Notes: a model not told the origin generated them from the sequence alone. 64,000 nt of DNA from Rhinopithecimicrobium faecis (GCA_017942165.1 JAGKSB010000004.1:186001-250000), one strand, 5' to 3'. Positions 34,236-45,742 are shown, counted from the first letter of the stretch. Made by a program: numbers and translations.

Positions 34236-35633
34236 ATGAAATTGAAACAACTTTTTACCGCTTTATTAGTCTGCAGCTTACTATCCCCTAGTTATGCACA
34301 AGAGAAACCAAAGTATATTTTTTATATGATTGGCGATGGTATGGGACTGAACCAAGTGAACATTACCGAAATGTATCTAGCATCACTGGAGAATAGAATT
34401 GGTGTAAGCCCATTGATCTTCAGCAACTTTCCAGTAGCGAGTTTTGCTACGACCTATTCTAAATCCAATGGCATTACTGACTCCGCTGCTGGCGGCACAG
34501 CCTTAGCTGTGGGCAGCAAGACTAAGAATGGGATGATAGGCATGGATAGCACAGGCACAGAAAACCTAAGAAGCATTGCTTACGACGCGAAAGCTAAAGG
34601 TATGAAAGTTGGTATTACAACTTCAGTAAGTATAGATCATGCTACACCCGCATCTTTCTATGCACATCAACCGAGCAGAAGTAACTATTATGAGATTGCT
34701 TCAGAAATTGGAAAATCAGCTTTTGACTTTTTTGCAGGTTCAGGATTTTTATCCCCTACTAAAAACAGTAAAAAGGAGGCAGTAAAACCAATTACTGATC
34801 TCTTAGGTCAATCAGGGTTTCAGGTAGTTCATGGATTGCCGGCATATAATAAGCTTACTAACAAAAATAAAGTAGTCTTATTAAATAATAAAGGTGCTTC
34901 CTCGGAATCATTAAACTTTGCCATTGATCAAAAGGCTGGAGACCTAACATTAACAGACATTACAAAAGCTGCCATTCAATCGTTGGACAATGAAAAAGGA
35001 TTTTTCTTAATGGTTGAAGGTGGGAAAATAGATTGGTCAGCACATTCAAATGACGTTGCTACCACCATTCATGAGGTCTTAGATTTTAATGAGTCTGTGC
35101 GTGTAGCATATGAATTTTATAAGCAGCATCCCAACGAAACATTAATTGTTATTACCGCAGATCATGAAACTGGAGGACTTACATTAGGTACAGGTGGATC
35201 TTCACTAAACTTTAAATCTTTAGCATCACAGAAAGTATCACAGGGTGCATTAAGTGAAAAAATTGCCGCATTAAGAGCTTCATCAAAAGATGTTACTTGG
35301 ACAGAATTAAAAGACCTTTTAGCTGAGAATCTAGGTTTATGGACTTCATATCCACTTGCTGAGAAAGAGGAAAATAGTTTAAAAGAAGCTTACCAAGCAA
35401 GTTTTGTAAACCATGTAAATGAAACTTCTAAAAGTTTGTACGCGAATGATGATAAGATTGCCTCTTTAGCGATTCAGACCTTAAATAAGATCGCTAAAGT
35501 TTCATGGGGTTCAGGAAACCATTCCGCGGGATATGTACCTGTATATGTTATCGGAAATGGCGCTCAGGAGTTTACTCATAAAATGGAAAACACCGATATC
35601 CCTAAGAAAATAAAGAAAGTTGCAGGTTTGTAA
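34236..35633 (+). CDS. phoA: alkaline phosphatase (PhoA-type)
   Basis: The 465-residue periplasmic enzyme starts at the ATG at 34236, giving a signal peptide ending LLSPSYAQ; a TTG at 34206 adds ten implausible residues. Active-site features are MIGDGMG, the nucleophile Ser in TDSAAGGTAL, TADHETGG, and WGSGNHSAG with a metal His. It releases inorganic phosphate from phosphomonoesters. Phosphate-starvation control is usual but no Pho box was identified. A terminator follows 25 bases downstream. Confidence 0.93.
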   Translation: MKLKQLFTALLVCSLLSPSYAQEKPKYIFYMIGDGMGLNQVNITEMYLASLENRIGVSPLIFSNFPVASFATTYSKSNGITDSAAGGTALAVGSKTKNGMIGMDSTGTENLRSIAYDAKAKGMKVGITTSVSIDHATPASFYAHQPSRSNYYEIASEIGKSAFDFFAGSGFLSPTKNSKKEAVKPITDLLGQSGFQVVHGLPAYNKLTNKNKVVLLNNKGASSESLNFAIDQKAGDLTLTDITKAAIQSLDNEKGFFLMVEGGKIDWSAHSNDVATTIHEVLDFNESVRVAYEFYKQHPNETLIVITADHETGGLTLGTGGSSLNFKSLASQKVSQGALSEKIAALRASSKDVTWTELKDLLAENLGLWTSYPLAEKEENSLKEAYQASFVNHVNETSKSLYANDDKIASLAIQTLNKIAKVSWGSGNHSAGYVPVYVIGNGAQEFTHKMENTDIPKKIKKVAGL

Positions 35634-35652
35634 ACAGCAAATTATATTATCA

Positions 35653-35690
35653 AAAAGGAGTGCACTTAACTGTGCACTACTTTTTTTTTA
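35653..35690 (+). terminator. intrinsic terminator of phoA
   Basis: AGTGCAC (35659-35665) pairs with GTGCACT (35672-35678) around a 6-base loop and is followed by a T run. Confidence 0.88.
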
Positions 35691-35723
35691 CAATTCTATA
35701 AACCTAGAGAAACAATTATAAAC

Positions 35724-37028
35724 CTAAAGCGTCTCATCATGCTGTGAAATATCTAAACCTACTGTTTCCTCTTCTTCAGAAACTCGCATCGGTGAGATCA
35801 AATCCGTAAGCTTTAACAATGCAAAAGAGCCTACAAAGGAGAATATAGACACCACAACTAGCGCCACTACATGAGGGATAAATAAGCCCCATTCACCATA
35901 GAATAATCCATTAATTGTGACAGCCTCATTTACAGAGGAGTGTGCAAATACCCCCGTTAGCAGCATGCCTACCATCCCACCTACTCCATGACAAGGAAAG
36001 ACATCTAATGAATCATCTATATTCGTCTTCCCACGGCCAACAACAACTAAATTAGCAATTACTGCTGCCACAAAACCAATGACTAAAGAATGTGGAATTG
36101 TGACGAAACCGGCCGCTGGAGTAATAGCTACCAAGCCCACGACTGCACCGATGCAAGTGCCCAATGCCGAGGGCTTCTTCCCGCGAAGCCTATCTAAAAA
36201 GATCCACGCTAAAGCAGCTATAGCTGAGGAGCATGTCGTGGTAGCAAACGCATAGGCTGCAAGCGTATTTGCCCCACCTGCAGAACCCGCATTAAAACCA
36301 AACCATCCAAACCAAAGCAACGCCGTTCCCAGAATAACATAGGTAATACGGGCCGGATTATAAACGGTAACCTTACGTCTTTTTAGATAAATTGCTGAAG
36401 CTAAGGCTGCCCAACCCGCAGACATATGAACGACAGTACCTCCTGCAAAGTCCAAAACACCATAGGATGCCAATATCCCATCTGGATGCCATGTTGCATG
36501 TGCTAATGGGGAATAAATAAATATGCTAAATAAAATTATAAAGATGATATAGGAGCTAAATTTTATTCGTTCCGCAAAACCGCCTGTAATCAGTGCCGGC
36601 GTAATAATGGCAAACTTCAACTGGAAGATTGCAAAGAGAACGATTGGAATGGTTGGTAAAGCGGACCATGTAGCATTCCCAAGCATACCTTTCATCAGAA
36701 AGAAGGTCGTAGGATTTCCTATAACGCCTCCTATATCCTCGCCAAAAGCTAAGCTAAAGCCAAAGAAAACCCATAGCACCGTGATTATGCACATACTGAT
36801 AAAACTTTGAAGCATGGTAGAAATCATATTCTTCTTATTGACCATGCCGCCGTAAAAAAAAGCTAATCCAGGAGTCATAATTAGGACAAATGCAGAAGAG
36901 GTTAAAAGCCAGGCAGTATCCCCTGTATCAATAATTGATTTATCAAATTCTACAACATCCGTTGTGGAACCAATCAATACTAAAATCGCAAAGTTTAACA
37001 GCAGGTAAAATGGAATTTTCTTTTTCAT
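35724..37028 (-). CDS. amt: ammonium transporter
   Basis: The 434-residue polytopic protein has about eleven helices and the Amt signatures FAGGTVVHMSAG (with the first His of the pore pair) and CHGVGGMVG (second His). It conducts ammonium/ammonia across the inner membrane. The N-terminus looks like the cleaved signal-type helix seen in many Amt proteins. No glnK/PII gene is adjacent. It diverges from a porin-like gene across a 581-base spacer, an arrangement I associate with nitrogen-linked loci of Bacteroidota. Confidence 0.95.
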   Translation of the reverse strand: MKKKIPFYLLLNFAILVLIGSTTDVVEFDKSIIDTGDTAWLLTSSAFVLIMTPGLAFFYGGMVNKKNMISTMLQSFISMCIITVLWVFFGFSLAFGEDIGGVIGNPTTFFLMKGMLGNATWSALPTIPIVLFAIFQLKFAIITPALITGGFAERIKFSSYIIFIILFSIFIYSPLAHATWHPDGILASYGVLDFAGGTVVHMSAGWAALASAIYLKRRKVTVYNPARITYVILGTALLWFGWFGFNAGSAGGANTLAAYAFATTTCSSAIAALAWIFLDRLRGKKPSALGTCIGAVVGLVAITPAAGFVTIPHSLVIGFVAAVIANLVVVGRGKTNIDDSLDVFPCHGVGGMVGMLLTGVFAHSSVNEAVTINGLFYGEWGLFIPHVVALVVVSIFSFVGSFALLKLTDLISPMRVSEEEETVGLDISQHDETL

Positions 37029-37609
37029 AATCTATAATTTAAAAGGTTTCACAGCTTGATTATAAGAATAAAATATTACTTGATATGTAAATAAAAAATA
37101 TAGGCTTTCTCATTGAACTCCTAACAAATGTAGTAACTAAAATGGATTTTAACTAAAAAATTGATAAATAATTTACTTAATCAGTATATTATTTTCTTTA
37201 TTTGTTACATAAATAACTTAAAAACATGTTATTCTCCTATTATTTCACTATTATTTTTATTTTTTAGGTTTTAAAATATTTATTTACAATTTTTATACTA
37301 TCAAATCAACAAATTGGTTGTAAAAATTACATTTTTCATCAAAAAAAACTCTTTTAAAATAAAATAAGCGTGTTTTTATACAAAATATTACGGAAAACGG
37401 AAAACAAGCTGAATAAACAAAACTAAAACCCCACAAAAAAGCCACAAGGAAAAGTCAAACGAAAAAAATTGAAGCCATATAATTTTTAACTAATTATTAA
37501 AATTAGTTAAAGGCTTTAATAACCTGGATAACCCAGATAATCTAAAGAAGCACACTGAAAATATAAGTGCCTAAGCCATTAATTAATCAACCACTTAACA
37601 AAAACTGTT
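37029..37609. other. divergent amt/porin regulatory region
   Basis: The 581-base spacer is very AT-rich and carries no gene of credible length. At its right side an 11-bp inverted repeat (TTTAACTAATT 37486-37496, AATTAGTTAAA 37501-37511) lies 100 bases before the porin ATG. ACGGAAA is repeated at 37390-37405. No sigma-54 consensus (TGGCAC-N5-TTGC) was found by eye on either strand. Confidence 0.6.
37486..37511. repeat. 11-bp inverted repeat upstream of the porin gene
   Basis: Perfect arms separated by four bases lie in the amt/porin spacer. It could be an operator or part of the porin leader. Confidence 0.6.
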
Positions 37610-38656
37610 ATGAGAAAAATTTTCATGTTTATTACCTTACTATTCTGTAGTTACACCCATGCTCAAGACAATAGCTCAGCTTTAAATGGATTAGAATTTT
37701 TTGGTTCCGTGGACACCTATTGGAAATATGATTTTGCTAAGCAGACCAATATTCCGACTTTTTTTACGGAGGATCATAATTCAATTTCCATAGGAATGAT
37801 TGATATAGGCATAAAAAAAAGAATGGGTAAAGCTTCCTTCTTAGGAGAGCTATCCTTTGGCCCTAGAGGGCAATACCGATCCCTCCTAAATGGAGATGGG
37901 GATTTAGCGAATTCAAACAATAGCTTTCATATCCAAAATCTATTAGTAGGATATGATTTTACTGAAAAATTTAATGTCACCGCGGGATTTATGGGCACAT
38001 TTATAGGGTATGAAGTAATTTCACCTGCCGCAAATTTCCACTACTCTACCTCTTACATTTTTGGTGCTGGACCTTTTCAAAATGCAGGGATAAAGGCTAG
38101 CTATGGATTTTCAGATAAGGTCTCCCTAATGGTCGGCCTATTTAACGACTGGAATGTCTATCAAGATTTTAATGGTGTATCACACGTTGGCGGGCAGCTG
38201 ACTGTAATTCCTGCCGAAGGGTATAATTTCTACCTAAATTTCTTAAGTGGATCTTCAGCAGGTGGAATTGAAAATTATAGTTCAGGAACGCTTATAGATT
38301 TTGTTTCTACGCTGGATTTAACTCCTAAATTCTCCTTAGGAATCAATGCTGTAAATTACAATCAGCAAAGTGAGGGTGGCTATTTAGGGCTGGCATTATA
38401 CCCCAAATATGCTATTAATGAGCATATTGAAGCAGGGCTTAGAGGGGAGTATTTTCAAGTTAAAGAAACAGAAGTTGATCCTGGTGATAAGCTGACGGCA
38501 GTGACCCTATCCTTTCAAATAAAGCATCAAAGCCTCCTCGTTATTCCAGAAGTACGCTTGGATACGAGTAATAAAATGAATTTCTATAAAGCAGATTTTT
38601 TCACCCCTACCTCCAATGCCGCACAGGTATCTTTAGCCTTAGTATATATATTTTAA
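37610..38656 (+). CDS. outer-membrane beta-barrel protein (BBP2/porin-like)
   Basis: The 348-residue protein has a signal peptide (cleavage after YTHAQ), alternating aromatic and polar beta-strands throughout and a C-terminal Phe (LALVYIF), the usual outer-membrane insertion signal. It resembles the BBP2-type barrels that sit next to amt in Bacteroidota. An outer-membrane role in ammonium or nitrogenous solute passage is inferred from the shared spacer. Confidence 0.82.
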   Translation: MRKIFMFITLLFCSYTHAQDNSSALNGLEFFGSVDTYWKYDFAKQTNIPTFFTEDHNSISIGMIDIGIKKRMGKASFLGELSFGPRGQYRSLLNGDGDLANSNNSFHIQNLLVGYDFTEKFNVTAGFMGTFIGYEVISPAANFHYSTSYIFGAGPFQNAGIKASYGFSDKVSLMVGLFNDWNVYQDFNGVSHVGGQLTVIPAEGYNFYLNFLSGSSAGGIENYSSGTLIDFVSTLDLTPKFSLGINAVNYNQQSEGGYLGLALYPKYAINEHIEAGLRGEYFQVKETEVDPGDKLTAVTLSFQIKHQSLLVIPEVRLDTSNKMNFYKADFFTPTSNAAQVSLALVYIF

Positions 38657-39002
38657 TAGAAAAAATTAATAAAAAGCATAGGTAAGCAAAACGGTTAAAA
38701 CCATTTACATACAATGCTTTATGAAACAGTAGTTTTCATTTTATCCAATGCGGATTTTTGTATTGCAATAACTTCCATAGTCTCTCCTTTTTTCTGTGGA
38801 AGTCGAATTTATAAAGGCTTTCTAAGGGATTGTACAGTGTTGTAGCCATTGGCATTGAATGGCGCTATTTGCGCGTAAGATTGTAATTACGTGAAGAATT
38901 ATTTTGTAAATTAGAAAAAAGATAAACGCTACTGAAAAATATGCGTAATGCGTATATTTAAGAGTTAGCTGCAACCCAGAACAAACATCCAACAGAGCCT
39001 GT
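38657..39002. other. left edge of the AT-rich block, with an HTH gene remnant
   Basis: The spacer contains a 19-codon HTH gene remnant on the minus strand (38719-38778) with its full leader upstream to about 38960, and nothing else credible. The leader includes GGAG before the remnant ATG. Confidence 0.6.
38719..38778 (-). pseudogene. truncated small HTH gene of conjugative-transposon type
   Basis: On the minus strand AAAAGGAGAGACT is followed by ATG and the peptide MEVIAIQKSALDKMKTTVS, then a stop. MEVIAIQKSALD is the beginning I associate with roughly 100-residue HTH proteins common in Bacteroidota conjugative elements. Here the HTH part is missing and no continuation exists in other frames. 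I read it as a gene cut off by recombination at its 3' side, near 38720. Confidence 0.6.
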
Positions 39003-39809
39003 ATGAACCTTGACTTTTTTGTGCCGACAAACAAAACCTTACAAAAATATATTGAAGGCTATTATTTTATTACCCAAAACGAAAATTCGAACTCATTTAA
39101 TTATTGGACATTCCCAAACAATTTTTTCATTCTTTCCATTAGTCAAAATATTGAAATTATAATTGAGGAAAGCAAATTGGTTGTCAAACCAAGTATAAAA
39201 GATAACATTCTGGTAAATTATGTTGCAAGTTACACGAAACCTATCGAAGTGTTGTATGAAAAGCCTGTTAATGAGATCACTATTTACTTTAAGCCTTTAG
39301 GTATCAGACAATTTATTGAAAACACAGAAACGCTTTTTAAAAATAAAAATGCATTCGATTTCAGTCCTTTTTCAGATTTTACCCTTAAAATGAAAGAAAT
39401 ATTTCTACTTGAAAATAGAACTGAACAAATTGAAGCGCTGGAAACATATTTGCTATCCAAACTACTAAATAAGCAATTATCAATAATGGAAAGTATTTTA
39501 GCAGATGTAGAAACCAATTTACGAATTGATCATATTGCGAAAAAGCACAATTTTTCAAGACAATATTTACATAAATTATTTTTAAGAAATATTGGAAAAT
39601 CACCTACTGAATATCGGAAAATTTATAGGTTCAGAAGTTCGCTTACCAATCAGAAAAAAACTAAAAACTTAACCAGATTAGCTCATGGAAATTTATTCTA
39701 TGACCAATCACATTTCGTGAAATATTTTAAACAACTTACTGATATTAAACCTAATACGTTCTTCCAGAAAGTAAATACAGACCAACAAATTGTTTGGTTT
39801 TTTATATAG
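39003..39809 (+). CDS. AraC-family transcriptional regulator
   Basis: The 268-residue protein has a DUF6597-like N-terminal domain (about 1-150, VPTNKTLQKYIEGYYF) and a C-terminal double HTH: IDHIAKKHNFSRQYLHKLFLRNIGKSPTEYRKIYRF and FYDQSHFVKYFKQLTDIKPNTF. It would bind DNA and probably regulate the S41 gene 74 bases downstream. The base composition is visibly more AT-rich than the flanking genes. The ligand is unknown. Confidence 0.9.
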   Translation: MNLDFFVPTNKTLQKYIEGYYFITQNENSNSFNYWTFPNNFFILSISQNIEIIIEESKLVVKPSIKDNILVNYVASYTKPIEVLYEKPVNEITIYFKPLGIRQFIENTETLFKNKNAFDFSPFSDFTLKMKEIFLLENRTEQIEALETYLLSKLLNKQLSIMESILADVETNLRIDHIAKKHNFSRQYLHKLFLRNIGKSPTEYRKIYRFRSSLTNQKKTKNLTRLAHGNLFYDQSHFVKYFKQLTDIKPNTFFQKVNTDQQIVWFFI

Positions 39810-39883
39810 TGGTTTACATTTTTACAATTATTTCATTTACTTTTAGAATACTTTTGTAATTCAAATTGTAAAAAATATTTATT

Positions 39884-41308
39884 ATGAAAAACTTCTTTTA
39901 TTTACTTTTATTTCTATTTACCAATTCAGCGTTCGCACAGCAACAAAATTGCAATTGCAGCCAAGCTCTTGCAAGTTTAATTGCTAAAGTAGAAAAAGAA
40001 TATCCCGGATTTACCGAAAAAACCAAGGACACATTAACATACAATAATCTCAAGGTAAATTTGAAAAAAGAAACAGAAACTATAAATGATGAAAACTGCT
40101 TACCTATTTTACAAAAGTATGTTGCTTATTTTAAAGACAGGCATATTTGGCTTTTACCACGTCAACAGCCTCAAAACACTATCACAGATGTGAATACTAA
40201 AAGTGAAATTTTTAAAATTGATATAAAAAAATTCAAGAAAGATATTTTAAACTCGACTGATGAATTGGAGGGCATTTGGAAAAATGATGCTTATGAAATT
40301 GGCATAAAAAGAATAAAACCGAATGAATATGTTGGTTTTATCATTTCGGCAGACCCCAAGTATTGGAAACCCAAAGAAATTAAATTTAGATTATTTGGTG
40401 ATAGAACATTTGAATATGTAATGCAAGACCATTCCCAACAGAAAGGAACATTTACAATCGATGCACAAGGACTTTTGTATTTTAAAGAAATACTAACAGA
40501 ATTGGTTAAACAAATACCAAATGCTACATTGAGTGCAGAAGATATTACCAATAAAGTTAGTGAACTAAACGGTTTTTATTGCAAGCGATTAACTAATAAA
40601 ACTACTATCATAAAATTATCAAACTTTAGTTATCCATTTGTGGCAACTATTGAAAATTTAATAGAGAAGAATAGAAATGTTTTACAAAACAGTGAAAACT
40701 TGATTATTGATTTAAGAGGAAATGGTGGAGGAACAACTGATGCATTTCAAAAATTATTACCTTACATACTAACCAATCCTATACGTTCCGTTGGTACCGA
40801 ATATCTATCAACCCCTTCATTTATTAACGGTCTTAAAAAATACAATGCATCTCTTACAGATAAAGAAAAACATAAAGAAGAAATTGCCGACAATGAAAGA
40901 AAAATAAAATCATTAGAAGCCAACCCAGGTAAATATGTCAACTTCTCAGGTAATTTAATTGAAACCAACACTATAACTTTAGAAGCTAAAAGCCCCAAGC
41001 AAATTGTTTTTTTAGCAGATAATAAAGTAGCAAGTTCGGGTGAGGCTCTTTTATTTATCGCCAAACAAAGCAAAAAAGTAAAAATTATGGGTACACCAAC
41101 ATCAGGTGTTTTGGATTATGCGAATGCCTACTTTTTTGATGATTTTGCCTGTACAAATTATAGACTGCTTATGCCAACTTATCGTTCGCTTCGCTTACCC
41201 AATTATCCTATTGATAATATTGGCATTCAGCCTGATATTTTTATAGATAAAACTGTAGAAGATTGGGAGAAATTTGCAGTTGAATATTTGGAACATGGAG
41301 AAATGTAG
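39884..41308 (+). CDS. secreted S41-family serine peptidase
   Basis: The 474-residue protein has a signal peptide (cleavage after NSAFAQ). The N-terminal half holds an extra domain with CNCSQ near its start. The S41 core is at about 240-450: LIIDLRGNGGGTTDAF (the family's RxNxGG element), VASSGEALLF with the nucleophile Ser, and MGTPTSGVLDY. No PDZ domain is evident. Cargo gene of the AT-rich block, codirectional with the AraC gene. Substrate unknown. Confidence 0.88.
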   Translation: MKNFFYLLLFLFTNSAFAQQQNCNCSQALASLIAKVEKEYPGFTEKTKDTLTYNNLKVNLKKETETINDENCLPILQKYVAYFKDRHIWLLPRQQPQNTITDVNTKSEIFKIDIKKFKKDILNSTDELEGIWKNDAYEIGIKRIKPNEYVGFIISADPKYWKPKEIKFRLFGDRTFEYVMQDHSQQKGTFTIDAQGLLYFKEILTELVKQIPNATLSAEDITNKVSELNGFYCKRLTNKTTIIKLSNFSYPFVATIENLIEKNRNVLQNSENLIIDLRGNGGGTTDAFQKLLPYILTNPIRSVGTEYLSTPSFINGLKKYNASLTDKEKHKEEIADNERKIKSLEANPGKYVNFSGNLIETNTITLEAKSPKQIVFLADNKVASSGEALLFIAKQSKKVKIMGTPTSGVLDYANAYFFDDFACTNYRLLMPTYRSLRLPNYPIDNIGIQPDIFIDKTVEDWEKFAVEYLEHGEM

Positions 41309-41361
41309 GACAATTGCTCACTGTGTTACTCTAATTGGCACTCAAAGGCAGTGTTTGTTTT

Positions 41362-41604
41362 TTATTGGCGTTCTATTTTAGTTGCAGGGGGATTAAAACT
41401 CTCCCTAATGAACTGATGTACATCAGACAGTTTGTAATACAGTTTTCCTCTTATCGTATAATAGGGTAACTTCCCGATAGAGCAATCTCGCCTTTGGTAC
41501 GCATACGCCATAAGGTTTTCCAATCTTTTCAGATAATCAGCAATAGCATTGATACGGCTGTTTAGCTGTTCCCTCGCTTCCTCTTCAATAGTTATAATTT
41601 TCAT
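41362..41604 (-). CDS. small HTH/excisionase-like protein, possibly shortened
   Basis: The 80-residue product begins MKIITIEEEA and ends with a GKLPYYTIRGKLYYKLSDVHQFI segment, the pattern of the MerR/excisionase-like HTH proteins in Bacteroidota conjugative elements. In those I recall a longer middle with the first HTH helices; here the text passes abruptly from a coiled helix to GKLPYY. It may therefore be shortened in the DNA-binding part. An 8-bp inverted repeat lies directly upstream of the start. Confidence 0.6.
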   Translation of the reverse strand: MKIITIEEEAREQLNSRINAIADYLKRLENLMAYAYQRRDCSIGKLPYYTIRGKLYYKLSDVHQFIRESFNPPATKIERQ

Positions 41605-41633
41605 TGCATAGCTTTTTAATGTTCACTATGCAA
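41604..41633. repeat. 8-bp inverted repeat at the start of the small HTH gene
   Basis: TTGCATAG (41604-41611) pairs with CTATGCAA (41626-41633), abutting the start codon. It could be an autoregulatory operator or translation-control hairpin. Confidence 0.55.
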
Positions 41634-41669
41634 AATTGGTAAGGATGGTAGCGTTTGTCCGCCAAGCCT

Positions 41670-41681
41670 TGCCAATTGGCA
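41670..41681. repeat. 12-bp perfect palindrome TGCCAATTGGCA
   Basis: It lies in the 208-base spacer between the small HTH gene and the NUDIX gene. Nothing else is seen there. Confidence 0.5.
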
Positions 41682-41812
41682 GATATGGGTAAAGAATCTG
41701 AAACATTAGGCTTATTTTTCGGATACCAATTTTTCCGTGAGAAATAGCTCCCGAAGCATAAAGTGCTTTAGGATAATATTTATTTTTTTAAAAAAAACAG
41801 CCCTTTGAGGAA

Positions 41813-42229
41813 CTAAGAAGCGCTAATTTGCAACCACTTTGGAAGAATAAACTCTTCTGCTAGGTGAGCAAACTTATAATTATTGTAGTTTTCCCTACTT
41901 ACCCATACCACCTCCTCTATTTCAGCCTGGGGCGTAAAAATTTGTGTATGAGGTAGATTTATCCTACATAATGAGCCATGTACACGGGTATTAGGTTCAT
42001 TGACTGCATCAGTTTCATGTGTACCGAGAAATTCTATGTTAGCTTCCTGCACCTGCAGATTTAACTCCTCGCGGAGTTCGCGTTTTAGGGTCTGTAAAAC
42101 ATTTTCCCCAGCTTCGAATTTCCCTCCAGGAAGCATGTAGAAAGTAGATCCTTTTTTGCGAACTAATAGTAGCTGTTTATTAGGATCAAGAATCATTGCT
42201 GCCGCGATGTGTATAGTAGACTGTGCCAT
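41813..42229 (-). CDS. NUDIX hydrolase
   Basis: The 138-residue protein from the ATG at 42229 has a full Nudix box at 36-58 (G-x5-E-x7-REL-REE-L; Gly position is Asn57). It hydrolyses a nucleoside diphosphate linked to another group. The longer frame to 42325 runs through the icd terminator hairpin and is not credible. Substrate unknown; the short form resembles the MutT/8-oxo-dGTPase class in size. Confidence 0.85.
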   Translation of the reverse strand: MAQSTIHIAAAMILDPNKQLLLVRKKGSTFYMLPGGKFEAGENVLQTLKRELREELNLQVQEANIEFLGTHETDAVNEPNTRVHGSLCRINLPHTQIFTPQAEIEEVVWVSRENYNNYKFAHLAEEFILPKWLQISAS

Positions 42230-42242
42230 TTGATATTTTTGT

Positions 42243-42275
42243 AAAAAAGGCCAACTATAGAAACTATAGTTGGCC
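42243..42275 (-). terminator. intrinsic terminator of icd
   Basis: A perfect 12-bp stem (42249-42260 with 42264-42275) with a 3-base loop is followed by a T run on the minus strand. Confidence 0.93.
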
Positions 42276-42302
42276 ATATATAAAGTTAAAATTTTGAATC
42301 GC

Positions 42303-44531
<2,229 letters not shown>

Positions 44532-44572
44532 TTAGATAAATTATTTTTTCTTTCTGTAATAAACGATTAATA

Positions 44573-44598
44573 GCAGTTTGAAAAACTGCATAAATATA
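44573..44598 (-). promoter_or_regulatory. icd promoter-like element with adjoining inverted repeat
   Basis: On the minus strand TATATTTA (44591-44598) is close to TAnnTTTG. Just downstream lies a perfect 7-bp inverted repeat (44573-44579 with 44583-44589, GCAGTTT/AAACTGC), at the expected transcription start. Confidence 0.35.
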
Positions 44599-44683
44599 GG
44601 CAATAATGAGGAAACATTCTGGTTTTATTGAATAATTTTGAGGTTATTTACGCAAAATAGCCAAAATATTATTCACATTTTAC

Positions 44684-45742
44684 TTATACTTCCACCACGG
44701 TACCATCTTCAGTCGGGTGACCCGTACATAATAAAATTCTACCTTTCGCGAGGTCGCCATCCGTTAATATTTCATTGTAGTCCATACGCACATTTCCGGC
44801 ACTGCAGGAGGAAATACAGGTGCTACACATACCCGATTTGCACGAGTACGGCAGGTCTATCCCTTGCGCTAATCCAGCATTTAAGATGGACTGATCATAG
44901 GGTACAGTGATAGCATAGGTTTGATTTTGAAAGGTTAATTTTATCGTATAGTTAGTTTTATCGACTATTTTCTCCGTTTCATCATCCTCATCTTCTTCAT
45001 TTTCGGGCAGCAAGAAGGTTTCCCTTTTAATTTGTTGCGCATCAAAGCCCATACCGAGCAGGGTAAACTTACAAAGGTCCATATAAATTACCGGGCCACA
45101 GGTATAGAATATGGCATCCGCTTTATTTTCAGGCAAATGTTCCTTCAATATCAGTTGGATAAAATCCCTGTTAAGTCGCGCACGAAGGAGGTTTTTATTC
45201 GAGGAAAAAGCCCAAATAATCGTTAGGCGATCCGGATACTTCAGTTCCCATTCCTTGAGTTCTTGTAGAAAAGGGGTTTTATTTTCAGAAGAATTAGAGT
45301 AGACTAAGACGACTTTTACAGCGGGATTTTCAGTAAGTGCAGTTTTCAAAACACTGTATAAAGGCGTGATGCCTATGCCTGCGGCAAATAGGAAAACAGT
45401 CTTAAATTCCGCTGTTGGCTCGTAGATGAAGATCCCTTGAGGAGCTAACGCTTCCACGAGGTCCCCTACTGTTAAGTTATGATGTAGATGTCTTGATATT
45501 TCCCCATTGTCCACACGCTTCACGGTGATACTTAGAGGTTCCTTTAAACCTGGCGCGCTATTAAAAGAATACGAGCGTCTTAATTCGCGTCCATTAAAAT
45601 TAAAGACTAAGGTTAAAAACTGTCCCGCTTTATAGTTTGGATATGGCTGACCAACAGCTTCAAACTCAAATGTAATAGAATCATTTGGCTGAGGAATAAT
45701 CGCTGAAATCTTCAATGTGTACATACCCAAATATAGCTCCAT
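44684..45742 (-). CDS. ferredoxin-NAD(P)H reductase with C-terminal 2Fe-2S domain (PaaE/HmpX type)
   Basis: The 352-residue enzyme has an FAD-binding domain (RRSYSFNSAPG), an NAD(P)-binding domain (AAGIGITPLYSVL and CGPVIYMD), and a plant-type 2Fe-2S domain at the C-terminus with CKSGMCSTC and a final Cys in LLCTGHP. This layout is that of PaaE-like reductases supplying electrons to oxygenases. No oxygenase gene is adjacent. The start could be ATG 45742 or ATG 45724; the first gives six extra residues. Confidence 0.87.
   Translation of the reverse strand: MELYLGMYTLKISAIIPQPNDSITFEFEAVGQPYPNYKAGQFLTLVFNFNGRELRRSYSFNSAPGLKEPLSITVKRVDNGEISRHLHHNLTVGDLVEALAPQGIFIYEPTAEFKTVFLFAAGIGITPLYSVLKTALTENPAVKVVLVYSNSSENKTPFLQELKEWELKYPDRLTIIWAFSSNKNLLRARLNRDFIQLILKEHLPENKADAIFYTCGPVIYMDLCKFTLLGMGFDAQQIKRETFLLPENEEDEDDETEKIVDKTNYTIKLTFQNQTYAITVPYDQSILNAGLAQGIDLPYSCKSGMCSTCISSCSAGNVRMDYNEILTDGDLAKGRILLCTGHPTEDGTVVEV

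Noticed and set aside
37029..37609. sigma-54 promoter for amt or the porin gene
   Set aside because: rpoN is present in the window, but no TGGCAC-N5-TTGC was found by eye on either strand.
38822..39034. 70-codon minus-strand frame upstream of the AraC gene
   Set aside because: It covers the leader of the HTH remnant and the AraC start, with hydrophobic composition but no family character.
38657..41812. Target-site duplications or att sites at the edges of the AT-rich block
   Set aside because: No convincing direct repeat was found by comparing the two ends by eye.
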